64,000 nucleotides of DNA, taken from NCBI GenBank assembly GCA_030278955.1, contig JAOANR010000009.1:41254945-41318944 (forward strand), read 5' to 3'. Made by a program: the position numbers and the translations under genes. Below are positions 44,650-54,099 of this stretch, piece after piece; position 1 is the stretch's first letter; every line of letters begins with the position of its first letter. Below the pieces are notes generated by a model. That model ran no database searches. It saw only the letters and a program-made list of their open reading frames with translations, and had not been told where the DNA came from. This stretch comes from Hygrophila difformis. Its lineage: Eukaryota; Streptophyta; Magnoliopsida; Lamiales; Acanthaceae.

Positions 44650-44680
44650 CTAGTATTACTCCCGCCCAATGGGCGGAATG
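44650..44680 (-). mobile_element. Helitron 3' terminus (second)
   Basis: On the minus strand: the perfect six-pair hairpin CCGCCC/GGGCGG (44662-44676, loop AAT or its complement), then GGAGTAATACTAG followed by T. It closely matches the first terminus 1.2 kb to the left. A hAT-like element begins immediately beyond it. Confidence 0.6.
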
Positions 44681-45049
44681 TAGGGGTGATTAACGAGTAG
44701 AACTACTCGATGTAACACCCCGGATTTGGTAACCCAGGCCGAGGTGTCACCGCCGCATCACCCTAGCAAGACACGGATTCCCGAGCTCGTTAAGGAGGTG
44801 CAAGGCTTATGGGTATGCAAAGTTTTAAAACATTCAACAATGAATCCGGAATCCAATAATACTTGAATCAAGTACGGTAGTAAAAATCATCATGCATGGA
44901 TAAGGTAAATGCAGCGGAAATGTAATCACGGCCAACACGGCCAAAACCTCGGGTTAAACAGACCCGGTAAACAGTAATACGATGCAGAAAGCGAAAATGT
45001 TCATAAATAATTCCCCCCAAGTGTATGCGTATGCGTCACTCGACATACT

Positions 45050-46559
45050 CTGTAAAAGAAAAATGACAACGCTTGTCAGTATAAAAATATACTGAGTAAG
45101 TTAATCCCTAACTAACAAATAAAAGGGGTTACATGTGTTTAAACTAAAGATTTCGCTTACCACACGTAATGTTGAAATACATAGTTTATTTGCAGCGGAA
45201 AACATGATTAAAGGACTAAATTTTAAAAGCGTAATTTAAGCATAATTTAAGAGGCATGAATTTTAAATGCATAATTAAAGACATGATAAATACGATTTAA
45301 GCATAATGAAACACTCACACAAGTCTTTTACATTTATCCCGTAGACTAAGAAGAGGACACCATACCGGTAGATCACTAACGAGGCAATCTCAACATAGGA
45401 CCACTAACAAGGCAGTCCAAACAATGGGAGACCACTAACGAGGCAGTCTCAAAAGATAGTAGGACCACTAACGAGGCGATCCAAAAAGATAGTAGGACCA
45501 CTAACGAGGCGATCCAAAAATACAGCGCGCGAGATCACTAACGAGGCAATCTCAGATAGTAAGGAGACCACTAACGAGGCAGTCTCAAAGATAATGATAG
45601 TATGAAGATCGGCTCAGCCTAGTGAACGGGATTTTTCGAAAGTTCGTATTTCAAAGTTATCAAATGATCGATATCGCGTTTTCATAGTTCGAGTTTTCTC
45701 CAGTTCGAAAAATCCTATTCGAGGCAGTTTACGCCTTTCTTAATTAAAAATTCGTCTTTGCACCAAAAATTCTGAAATTTTTACAGTAATTCAAAAACAC
45801 ACACATGAACAACTTTCATGTTTTAAGTTTTTGGAAATAAGGTTCCGAAGTGAGTCGAAATTCGAGTTCATTGCAAGGAATAATTTCTGTCTTAAAAACT
45901 GTTTTCGTCACAGGTTCGTGCAACGCCGATTAAAAATTCATTTCAAAACCAATCGATGCGAAATTTTTACAGTAACTACAAAACACGTTAAGGAACAACT
46001 TTCATGTTTTAAGAATTTGGAAATAATGAATTCTTGGTACTCAAAAATCGACCACAACTCACTGCATACTCGCGGGTTCCGAATAGGGTTTAAAACAGTT
46101 CTGAAAATTCGACCGATTGACATATCAAATGAACACCAAAATTTGTGAACTTTTACATGCATAATCTAGACTCAATTATCTACAACTTTTGTTTAGGAAT
46201 GCAAAGTTAAATCATTCGAAAAAGGGGTGAAAAACACGCATCAAGTTGAATATAGAAATCTGTCACAGTTTTAAAACGTTCGGGTCAACACAGAAAGTTT
46301 ACGGCGTGATTTGGGATAGCAAAACTTAATGTCAATGGCTGAAATTTGGACACAAGATAGATAAAGGTGTTAGGAACAACTTTTATGTTGAAAAGTTTTC
46401 GGTTTGAATTCCCGAAGGTTGAGTTTTAGGCGAGTCTTTGAAATTGGACGAAAATAGGGTTTTTGAAAACTGATTTTTGTTACAAGCCTATGTCTCGAGA
46501 TTTAAACAACAAACAACCACGAAAATTTGTGAGTAAGGTTTTAACTTACTTAGTTAGAG
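45050..46559 (-). promoter_or_regulatory. Predicted LTR leader intron and covarying hairpin, gypsy-3
   Basis: In element sense, donor-like AAGTAAGTTAAAACC (GT at 46559-46558) and acceptor-like TTTTTCTTTTACAG (ending 45050). The hairpin CAGTATA/TATACTG (45077-45094), preceded by AACTTACT, lies just before the acceptor. Same layout as the other three gypsy families. Confidence 0.5.
45371..45590 (-). repeat. Seven-copy hairpin array in gypsy-3 LTR
   Basis: Units of about 31-33 bp with the core CACTAACGAGGC. Flanking arms are complementary in most copies and change together: GAGAC with GTCTC, GAGAT with ATCTC, GGAC with GTCC. Two copies have one mismatch. The right LTR carries the same array (52004-52199), where gypsy-4 has landed inside a unit. 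Confidence 0.85.
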
Positions 46560-47460
46560 AATAGGGTCGCTGGATTGGGTTTCCGGACGTCCTAGGGTCA
46601 CGACGAACGGCCAACTTCTCCGATCGTTTTTTGTTCGTTTTCCGACGGAAAATCGTAGTAAGGGAAAAGGGTTAGAATATGAGTTTCTGAGGTATATGGA
46701 CGAATTATAACTTTGTACAATAGCTTACCAAGAGTCTAGAAGTCAGGGGCTTGTCCCGGTCGTCCCGTCGTCGCCGGAATACTCGCCGGAAAGTGGTGTC
46801 GAAGGAGTTTTGAACTTGGAGAGGAAATTGAGGGAGGGTAGGAAGTGTTTTCTGAAACTCTAGGGTTTGGGGCGCCCCTAGGGTATTCTTAAGCCTTCCC
46901 CAAGGGTGAGATCCGATTACCATCGAAGGGGGTGTTAATTTTGGCAAGAAAATCGCCATGGAAGGAAAGTTTACACCTCCTGCACCTCTGGCGCGCTGGT
47001 GACGCGCACATAGGCTTTTGTCCGCACGGAGCACGCGTGGTCTGCCCTGGAGTCGCGACTCCTCCGTCCGCGCGGTGGCCGCGCGGCGGCGCGCGGGCCG
47101 GCCGGACCGGCCGGTTCGGCGGTCCGCGTGTTCGGTCGGGTCTTTCCTTGCTTTCCCCTATCGGTTTTCTACGTGTTAGCTCGATTCCTTGGGTCGTCTC
47201 CGGTTCGGAATCCTTTCCTTAAACTTGTTACGAGTCCGGCTTATCGCTCGCAACATTTCCGTGTCCTAATAGCCTAGTCTAAATTGGTTCCAACTCCCCC
47301 TATCGTCCTTGTGATCTATTTTGTGATTTATTTCGTGACTGAACTTAGAAATTAGTTCCAAGCTGCCTACGTACCCTGTGAAGGGATCAAGTCATGACGG
47401 AGTTCAAAACAATTTGAATTTGTTTTTCCTCGGGTGTTACATCCTCCCCCCCTTAAGAAT

Positions 47461-47482
47461 ACAGTTATGTCCCCATAACTGT
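47461..47482 (-). other. Hairpin over the pol stop, gypsy-3
   Basis: ACAGTTAT and ATAACTGT arms, conserved with the other elements. The polypurine tract (element sense AAGGGGGGAGGA) lies at about 47442-47455. Confidence 0.75.
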
Positions 47483-47735
47483 GGTCGGGTCATCTTGGAA
47501 GAGGGTAGGGTAACGTTGCCTCATGTCGGCTTCTAATTCCCAGGTTGCCGTTTCTGTCTCGTGGTTGGACCACAGGACCTTGACCATCTTTACAGATTTA
47601 TTCCTTGTCACCCTTTCCTTGTAGTCGAGTATTTGCACCGGGGTTTCTTCATAGGTCAAGTCATCGTCCAATTCGATTACGTCCGGTTGGAGTACATGCG
47701 ACGTGTCGGGCACATACTTCTTCAGTTGGGGGTCG
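47465..47735 (-). pseudogene. Chromodomain remnant of pol, gypsy-3
   Basis: Element-sense reading [15 protein letters not shown] to the end WELEADMRQRYPTLFQ...TVMGT matches the last 85 or so residues of gypsy-1 Gag-Pol, from the integrase tail through the chromodomain. Homology stops abruptly at about 47735, the border with the antisense gene segment. Without the rest of pol it is unlikely to be translated. Confidence 0.88.
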
Positions 47736-48176
47736 TGGAGCTCGTTATGGAATTTCTATTCCCTACGGAATTTCTTATGGTCCCTATGAATTTACGTCCC
47801 GAGGGTTTCCTGTAGTCCTGCGAAAGGAGGACGTGAGGCAATTCTGCTGTCCTTGCCCGGAATAATGCAAGGTGATGCTCCATGTCGTCGTATTTCACTG
47901 TCAATGTATGCCCGGGTTCAGTGAGGAGCGTATAGCAAAAGAGATTGAGCAGAACAGAAAAAATAAAACTCCCTCTGGGTCCCGCGCGGTGGCCGCGCGG
48001 TAATGAGCCCCACCGCGCGGAGAGCGCGCGGCTCCCTCTGTTCGAGAAAATAGGGCTCGCGCGGAGCGCGAGCCACTTCCCCCATTTTCCATTCGAGAAC
48101 ACACCCCCAATTCTCTCTAAATCCGGCGAGTTACCTTCCTGTCTGCTTGATTTCGACTTCAATTTCACTCATCGAG
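47736..48176 (+). promoter_or_regulatory. Upstream region and 5' UTR exon of the antisense gene
   Basis: A plus-strand segment foreign to gag-pol. It contains AAAAATAAAACTCCC (weak TATA-like, about 47958-47972), strong CG-rich palindromes CCGCGCGGTGGCCGCGCGG (47982-48000) and GCTCGCGCGGAGCGCGAGC near 48053-48071, then a pyrimidine-rich leader with ATCTCTCTAAAT-like sequence. It ends at a splice donor (ATCGAG/GTACG, GT at 48177). Confidence 0.4.
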
Positions 48177-48798
48177 GTACGATTCTACTAAACCCACTTA
48201 CTAATTTCAACTTTTATGTTTTGTATGACTTGATTTGTGAGGAGATTTAGGAAATTAGGGTTTGTGTACAAAAATTGGGGGTTTGTGACTTTTAGGTTTG
48301 ATTTGTGCAAATTAGCAAGTGTACGTGGCAATTGTTGTTACTCTTGTTGCCTTTCCTATGTTTATGTTATAATGTGTTTATATTTTTGGCAAATTCTTGT
48401 TGAATTCGAATCCTTAGAAAGGCTATGAAGTTTTTGATGTTTGGTTGTTATTGGGGTGTGATTATTAGTTCGTTCCCCTGTTGTTTGGTGCTGTAGGATA
48501 TGCTGTGTTGTTATTAGAATGATTGTTTCATTCTGTGGGCAATTTCCGTGTGTTGTTAGTAACTTAGGTTTTGGTTTATTGCGCACATAACGTGTTCGAC
48601 GAAATGCCACAAAGGGTCTGGGCACTAGTTTGAGCATATCCTTTGTCTAGATTACCTCCTGGTTGGTCTTAGCAAACGGTAGGATTTGTTGTTCTTACGG
48701 TATATTCGCGTTGGAAGTGTATATTAATGCCCTTTTCGTATTTTCGCTTGACTTCTGTGTGGGACTTAGCCTTATAATCGGTATTTGGTAACTTGCAG
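48177..48798 (+). other. Predicted 5' UTR intron of the antisense gene
   Basis: Begins GTACGATTCT and ends GGTAACTTGCAG. It is T-rich (TTTATGTTTTGTATGACTTG-like) between GC-rich flanks, as plant introns are, and ends one base before the ATG at 48800. Prediction from sequence only. Confidence 0.55.
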
Positions 48799-48799
48799 G

Positions 48800-50119
48800 A
48801 TGTTGCTCTTTTTGTGGGTCGTTTTGGCGTCTCTCATGTGTCCTCCGAGGACTAGGAGACGAGTTGCTGATGAGGCTGGCCCAAATCATGCCGCTCCGGC
48901 GATGCCTGATTTCGACGAGAGCGAGTCAGAGGAGGACGAGGAGCAGCGGGGCCCGCGACTCAGGGGTCTTCCGGACGAGGTGCGTCCTCACCGGCACGAC
49001 AGGTTCCGGTTTAGGACGAAGGCTGCCCAGGACTTTTATTTCGACGAGCTTCGTCGAAACAGGGCCTACGTCCCTGAGAGAGGCATATATCCCCTTCATA
49101 TGGGCGATGACAGGGTCAGTGCAGTCTTGGAGTATCTGCAGTGGACCGGACTGGCACGTCACCCCGAGGGCGTCGCCTCCGGTTATTTGGCTATGGAGGT
49201 CATTGCCAACATTGGCGGTCTCGGGGAGGGTGACGATCTATCCCGGGTATGGGTCCGTGGTCGCTATCTCGACTTCAGTGCTCGGGCGATCAATGTCTAT
49301 TTTGGCTTGCCCAACGATGGCGTATTCCGGCCACAGCCTGAGGGACGTGTTCTTGCTCCTGCGTGGAACACCTTATGCACCATAGTGCCTCCTCAGCTCG
49401 AGCACAGTCATGAGCTTCGTTTGACGACGATGGACTCCCCTGGGCAAGAGCTTGCTCAGCTGTGGTTAGGGCGCGTCCGGCCGATCACTCGGAGCCACAT
49501 TGTCCTGGATCACATCTACGAGACCATTTGCTTCATCGCGCGAGACGGTAGGGTGAATGTAGGAGCTTGCATCGAGGACAACTTGCGGGGTATGCGGAGA
49601 GGACGAGGGAGTAGGGTGATTACCCACGTTCACCTCATTTGTGGGTTGTGCGCGGCGCAGGGGATTCGCACTACACCGGAGACAGACCCGTACGACCTAG
49701 CACCGGGCCGTTGCTACCGTATCCCGACTTATGCTGACCGGCGTAGCGCCTTACGTCGTGGGGCTCCCCGTGCTGTACTTCGCCCGCAGCCTGATGACGG
49801 CGGCCTGATCCTTGTTGTACCACCGGAGCAGCCACCCCATCCTCCAGTAGTTCCACCTCCTGTTGTGGCACCTCAGGGGCAGGAGATGACTCAGATACTG
49901 CAGATGATGCAGGAGATGCGGGTCAGTATGGACGCCGGGTTTGCAGCTGGGCAGGCTCGTTATGACGCCCTCGACGCTAGGTTGGACTTCTATCAGACCC
50001 GTATGGACTCGTTTGCTACGAGGCAGGCTCAGCAGCAGGCCACCATGTCCGACATGTACGCCTATGTGCGGCAGATGGACGACTACATGCGCCGGCAGTT
50101 CCCGCCTCCCGATCAGTGA
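48800..50119 (+). CDS. Plant transposon-associated protein, antisense inside gypsy-3
   Basis: 439 codons on the strand opposite to gypsy-3, open throughout. The N-terminus is basic then acidic (PPRTRRR, DFDESESEEDEE); a second in-frame ATG at 48836 (MCPPRTRRR) is an alternative start. The central 220 residues follow the plant-specific 'putative plant transposon protein' pattern: RFRTKAAQDFYFDEL, ERGIYPL, VWVRGRYLDFSARAINVYFGLP, then LWLGRVRPITRSHIVLDHIYETICFIARDGRVNVGACI and HVHLICGLCAAQGI. This domain (PF20167-type; similar in character to ATHILA ORF1) is common in plant retroelements. Its role is unknown, perhaps nucleic-acid binding or Gag-like. A Pro-rich linker (HPPVVPPPVV) leads to a C-terminal coiled coil (QMMQEMRVSMDAGF to YVRQMDDYMRRQF). 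A predicted intron precedes it. It replaces gag-pol in this element. Confidence 0.7.
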   Translation: MLLFLWVVLASLMCPPRTRRRVADEAGPNHAAPAMPDFDESESEEDEEQRGPRLRGLPDEVRPHRHDRFRFRTKAAQDFYFDELRRNRAYVPERGIYPLHMGDDRVSAVLEYLQWTGLARHPEGVASGYLAMEVIANIGGLGEGDDLSRVWVRGRYLDFSARAINVYFGLPNDGVFRPQPEGRVLAPAWNTLCTIVPPQLEHSHELRLTTMDSPGQELAQLWLGRVRPITRSHIVLDHIYETICFIARDGRVNVGACIEDNLRGMRRGRGSRVITHVHLICGLCAAQGIRTTPETDPYDLAPGRCYRIPTYADRRSALRRGAPRAVLRPQPDDGGLILVVPPEQPPHPPVVPPPVVAPQGQEMTQILQMMQEMRVSMDAGFAAGQARYDALDARLDFYQTRMDSFATRQAQQQATMSDMYAYVRQMDDYMRRQFPPPDQ

Positions 50120-50596
50120 TGTCTCCTTTTGGTTTCGTGTTTTTGTTTAGGTTTTGCATTAGACGTACTTTGTTTCGTTTCCTCCTTATGAGGTCGTTGC
50201 TGTTGTCTGGAATTCGTGTCTTATATTTTCTTCATGTTATTGCTTAGTTAGGTGTTTGACATGTGTTAGTGGTTTACTGTTGTTTTAGAAGTATGGTTGA
50301 ACTGTCCCGCTTTAGTTATGATTTATGGTACTACGGCTTCGTCGTTACCTCTTCACTGTATTTTCATGAGTGGAGGCTGCCCACTCGTTATTGCGCATTT
50401 ACGTGGTTGAGTTTCTCCTGGATATGTGGATATGATACGCGAATAAGTATAAAGGATAATTGAAATAACTGCTGGAAATTCCTTTTATTGCTCCCAAAGA
50501 AACCTTTTGGGTTATACGCAGTAGGATGAACGTAGTAGTGCTGACAATAGTCAAAGAAGGTACAAGTAGTAATGCATCGATAACTATATCCCTAAT
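50120..50596 (+). other. 3' flank of antisense gene and gypsy-3 intercistronic DNA
   Basis: T-rich sequence to about 50460 with AATAAGTATAAAGG as a possible polyadenylation region. From about 50470 the minus strand resembles the gypsy-1 region after its accessory ORF (AGCACTACTA, GAGCAATAAA-like blocks), so the right edge of the foreign segment is near 50470. Confidence 0.45.
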
Positions 50597-50995
50597 CTAG
50601 AGGGGGCAGGTAGGGGCATCCTCGATGGGGTCATCCTCATCGCTGGATACGTCAATGGGGACAGCGACGTCGGGGCCAGGGCCCAGGTTCTGGAGGATTG
50701 CCTCACCAACGTCTTGGGTTAGATTGGTCAGGTCCCAGCCCAGGTTCTCCACTTGCTCTTCCAAGCCATCGCTCTGGTCCTGGAGCTGGGCCACTTGGGC
50801 CTGAAGCTGCGCGACTTGCTCCTGCAGCTGGGTTATATGGTGATGGTCTGCCTCCCTAAGATGACCCAGATGGGCCACGTTACCCTCCAACTGTCCTACC
50901 CGCGTTTTGAAGTAATTGATGTGCTGTTGGCCCTCAAGGTATACGTTGGTCAGTTTCATCATCAGATTGGTCATGTTCGCGTTCGGTTCGGCCAT
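50597..50995 (-). CDS. Coiled-coil accessory ORF (gypsy-3), intact
   Basis: 132 codons starting MAEPNANMTNLMMKLTNVYLEGQQHINYFK. It is closely similar to the gypsy-1 protein over its whole length, including HLGHLREADHHHITQLQ, the VAQLQAQVAQLQ heptads and the acidic end PIDVSSDEDDPIED. It is the only retroelement-sense frame still open in gypsy-3. Retention after loss of gag and pol suggests that it is either useful in trans or lies in a region needed in cis. It sits next to the leader and PBS. Function unknown. Confidence 0.75.
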   Translation of the reverse strand: MAEPNANMTNLMMKLTNVYLEGQQHINYFKTRVGQLEGNVAHLGHLREADHHHITQLQEQVAQLQAQVAQLQDQSDGLEEQVENLGWDLTNLTQDVGEAILQNLGPGPDVAVPIDVSSDEDDPIEDAPTCPL

Positions 50996-51328
50996 CTAAT
51001 GTCAACAAGGGAGGTTAGAGTTAGACATTTTTCAGGCAAGGTTAAGATATGCACGAATTCAAATCTATATGCAACATGCAAGTGCAAGTCCCTTCCCCAT
51101 TAAAATTTAGTTTATTCGTATGTTTAAAATAAATTGCTAAAGGTTGGGCCTCTATAGTGGGCCAAAATTTAATTTTTCTTTGGCCAAGATTTTGGGCTTA
51201 TGAAAAAGAGAAATAAACTTTCGGCTAAAAACAACACTAGTAGTCAAAATAAATAATTTAAAAATAATACTTGGGTTTTAAAAATAATGGTTTAAAAATA
51301 ATAGTAATAGCTTTTAAAAATTTTCCGG

Positions 51329-51340
51329 GCTCTGATACCA
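51329..51340 (-). other. Gypsy-3 primer binding site
   Basis: In element sense TGGTATCAGAGC, three bases after the LTR, complementary to initiator tRNA-Met. Confidence 0.93.
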
Positions 51341-51343
51341 ACT

Positions 51344-52199
51344 TGTAACACCCCGGATTTGGTAACCCATGCCGAGGTGTCACCGCCGCATCACCCTAGC
51401 AAGACACGGATTCCCGAGCTCGCAAAGGAGGTGCAAGGCTTATGGGTATGCAAAGTTTTAAAACATTCAACAATGAATCCGGAATCCAATAATACTTGAA
51501 TCAAGTACGGTAGTAAAAATCATCATGCATGGATAAGGTAAATGCAGCGGAAATGTAATCACGGCCAACACGGCCAAAACCTCGGGTTAAACAGACCCGG
51601 TAAACAGTAATACGATGCAGAAAGCGAAAATGTTCATAAATAATTCCCCCCAAGTGTATGCGTATGCGTCACTCGACATACTCTGTAAAAGAAAAATGAC
51701 AACGGTTGTCAGTATAAAAATATACTGAGTAAGTTAATCCCTAAATAACAAATAAAACGGGTTACATGTGTTTAAACTAAAGATTTCGCTTACCACACGT
51801 AATGTTGAAATACATAGTTTATTTGCAGCGGAAAACATGATTAAAGGACTAAATTTTAAAAGCGTAATTTAAGCATAATTTAAGAGGCATGAATTTTAAA
51901 TGCATAATTAAAGACATGATAAATACGATTTAAGCATAATGAAACACTCACACAAGTCTTTTACATTTATCCCGTAGACTAAGAAGAGGACACCATACCG
52001 GTAGATCACTAACGAGGCAATCTCAACATAGGACCACTAACGAGGCAGTCCAAACAATGGGAGACCACTAACGAGGCAGTCTCAAAAGATAGTAGGACCA
52101 CTAACGAGGCGATCCAAAAAGATAGTAGGACCACTAACGAGGCGATCCAAAAATACAGCGCGCGAACGAGGCAATCTCAGATAGTAAGGAGACCACTAA
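51344..52199 (-). repeat. Gypsy-3 5' LTR, portion adjoining the PBS
   Basis: Matches 44711 onward with small differences, including a deletion of about ten bases in the hairpin array. It is interrupted at 52199 by gypsy-4. Confidence 0.93.
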
Positions 52200-52545
52200 T
52201 GTAACACCCCGGTTTTTGGTCACCCAGGTCGGGGTGTCACCGCCACACCTCTCTAGCAAGACACGGTTTCTCCGAGCTCGCTAAAGAGATGCAAGGCTAT
52301 GGTTTTTCAGAATTTAAAACATTCAAACAGCCCATTCATATATAATTTAAAAATAGTACATCAAAGTTGCAGCGGAATTTAATATTTACATATATAATGC
52401 AGCGGAATTTAAATATAGGGCCAACATGGCCTAATCACGGGTTAAACAAGCCCGTTCATGCAATTCATATCTAAGACTAGAATAATAAAATAATATTTCC
52501 CCGAATATCCCGTGCATGCATATGATGATGCATATTCTTCATACT

Positions 52546-54099
52546 CTGTAGGAAAAAGAAATAAAAATGGTTTGGTCAGCACTACGTGCTGAGTAAGTTA
52601 ACACAAACATGATCATGAGCTTTCAAAGCCTTTAATTAGATTTAAAGAAAACATGTGCAGAATATCCATGATTAAATTTTATCCATCTAATAATAATTTA
52701 ATTGCATAATTTAAAAGACAAGGGTTTCCATAGGATCATAATCCAACAACATGATAAAATAATCGCAAGACAAATTTAAAGGCACAATTTAAATAAAGGA
52801 AATATTCACGTATTTCAGGATTTCACTCTTCCTCTTTTGTTCGATATAATCTAGTATAATTTATTCTTGGGGAATCGAACCCGCAAGAAAACAGACAATC
52901 GCCCTTGGGGAATCGAACCCGCAAGAACTCACATACATCCTAGGGAATCGAACCCGTAGGAATCAACATATATTCTGGGGAATCGAACCCGCAGAAAGAC
53001 ACACCCTGGGGAATCGAACCCGCAAGGTTTGACATGGACATCCTGGGGAATCGAACCCGCAGGAGAACATACAATCGCCCTTGGGGAATCGAACCCGCAA
53101 GAACTCAAACACACCCTGGGGAATCGAACCCGCAAGGTTTGACACAGATATCCTGGGGAATCGAACCCGCAGGGACACAGACGCCCTTGGGGAATCGAAC
53201 CCGCAAGGTCAAAACAAGTTTCACAAATTTCACAAGTTTTAACAAGATTTCAAGATTTGATTTCCGGTAACCACAGTTTACTCTAAAATTCATCTAAAAT
53301 AAGATTTAACTCCAAAAATTCTGAAATTTCACTACTGACTCTAAAACATCGAGATCTACAACTTTCGTGTTTTAACTTTTTCAATCCGAGATACCGAAAT
53401 AGGTCAAAAACACCAATTTTCACAGAACCACAAGTCTGTCCGAATTTCGTATGTCACAGTGTAAAGATAATGAAATCTACCATAGCAATTCAACTCCAAA
53501 TTTGATGAAATTTTAAAGAGACCATACTAAGATGTTTATCTACAACTTTCATGTTCGGCAAAAGATCTAAATCGGCCTAGAACCCTAGTCAAAAACGTCA
53601 TCAAGTTCTGACCTAAGTTCCGTCAAGAATTTCAAGATCCACATCCTAGCAGTTCGGTTTTGGGTGGATTTCATATGTCGAATCATCACGAAAAATTCTG
53701 AAATTTTACGGAGGTGTTCTTAACGCATAGATCTACAACTCTTATGTTCAATGCCAAGCCTAGATTGGTCTAGATCTAATGTAGAAATCACCAACAAGTT
53801 CAAACTAAAGTTCTGTCACCATTCAAGATCTAAACCAAAGACAGGTTTGTTCATGGTCGTTTTTGGATATCAAAACACGATGAAAAATTATGAAAATTTT
53901 ACAGTAGATAGATCTATGTCTTAGGAACGTTTTTCGTGTTTTAAGTTTTCCCGTTTGAGGTCGTTTTAAGGTTCGGAAAAATTAGACAAAACTGTTGCGC
54001 CGTTAGAAATCACATGTGGACAGATTTACGAAAGATTTGATTAAGTTTCTAGATTTAAATATTTTAACTACTCCCAAAACCGTGTAAGCGTTAACTTAC
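52546..54099 (-). promoter_or_regulatory. Predicted LTR leader intron and covarying hairpin, gypsy-4
   Basis: In element sense, donor-like CTCTGTAAGTTAAC (GT at 54099-54098) and acceptor-like TTTCTTTTTCCTACAG (ending 52546). The hairpin CAGCAC/GTGCTG with loop GTA or its complement (52577-52591) is preceded by AACTTACT. The B-box array lies inside this predicted intron. Confidence 0.5.
52865..53208 (-). repeat. Ten-copy T-arm-like hairpin array with B-box (gypsy-4 3' LTR)
   Basis: Ten units spaced about 31-39 bp, each with the plus-strand core GGGAATCGAACCCG, i.e. GGGTTCGATTCCC in element sense. This contains the exact polymerase III B-box GGTTCGATTCC. Four-base flanks pair and vary together: CTTG/CAAG, CCTG/CAGG, CCTA/TAGG, TCTG/CAGA. 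Two copies (CCTG against CAAGG) need a bulge. No A-box or complete tRNA is present. Confidence 0.9.

Larger units (their letters stand above)
44711..47441 (-). repeat. Gypsy-3 3' LTR
   Basis: 2731 bp; in element sense it starts TGTAACACCCGAGG and ends CCGGGGTGTTACA. It contains the ACTAACGAGG hairpin array (45371-45590), leader-intron signals, and CG-rich palindromes near 47068-47125, including the motif shared with the antisense gene's 5' region. Confidence 0.94.

Noticed and set aside
47722..48168. 148-codon minus-strand frame following the chromodomain remnant
   Set aside because: Lies over the antisense gene's GC-rich 5' region, has no similarity to pol, and is interrupted by the homology break near 47735.
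52865..53208. Regular repeats with short spacers resembling a CRISPR array
   Set aside because: Eukaryotic retrotransposon LTR context, identical arrays in both LTRs, spacers of about 10-18 bp that are themselves repeated, and no cas genes.
52929..53293. Minus-strand frames encoding repeated CGFDSPG-like peptides (also at 57663-58027)
   Set aside because: They are read through the tenfold hairpin array. The repeat lengths do not keep one frame and several frames are equally open. The signal is at nucleic-acid level.
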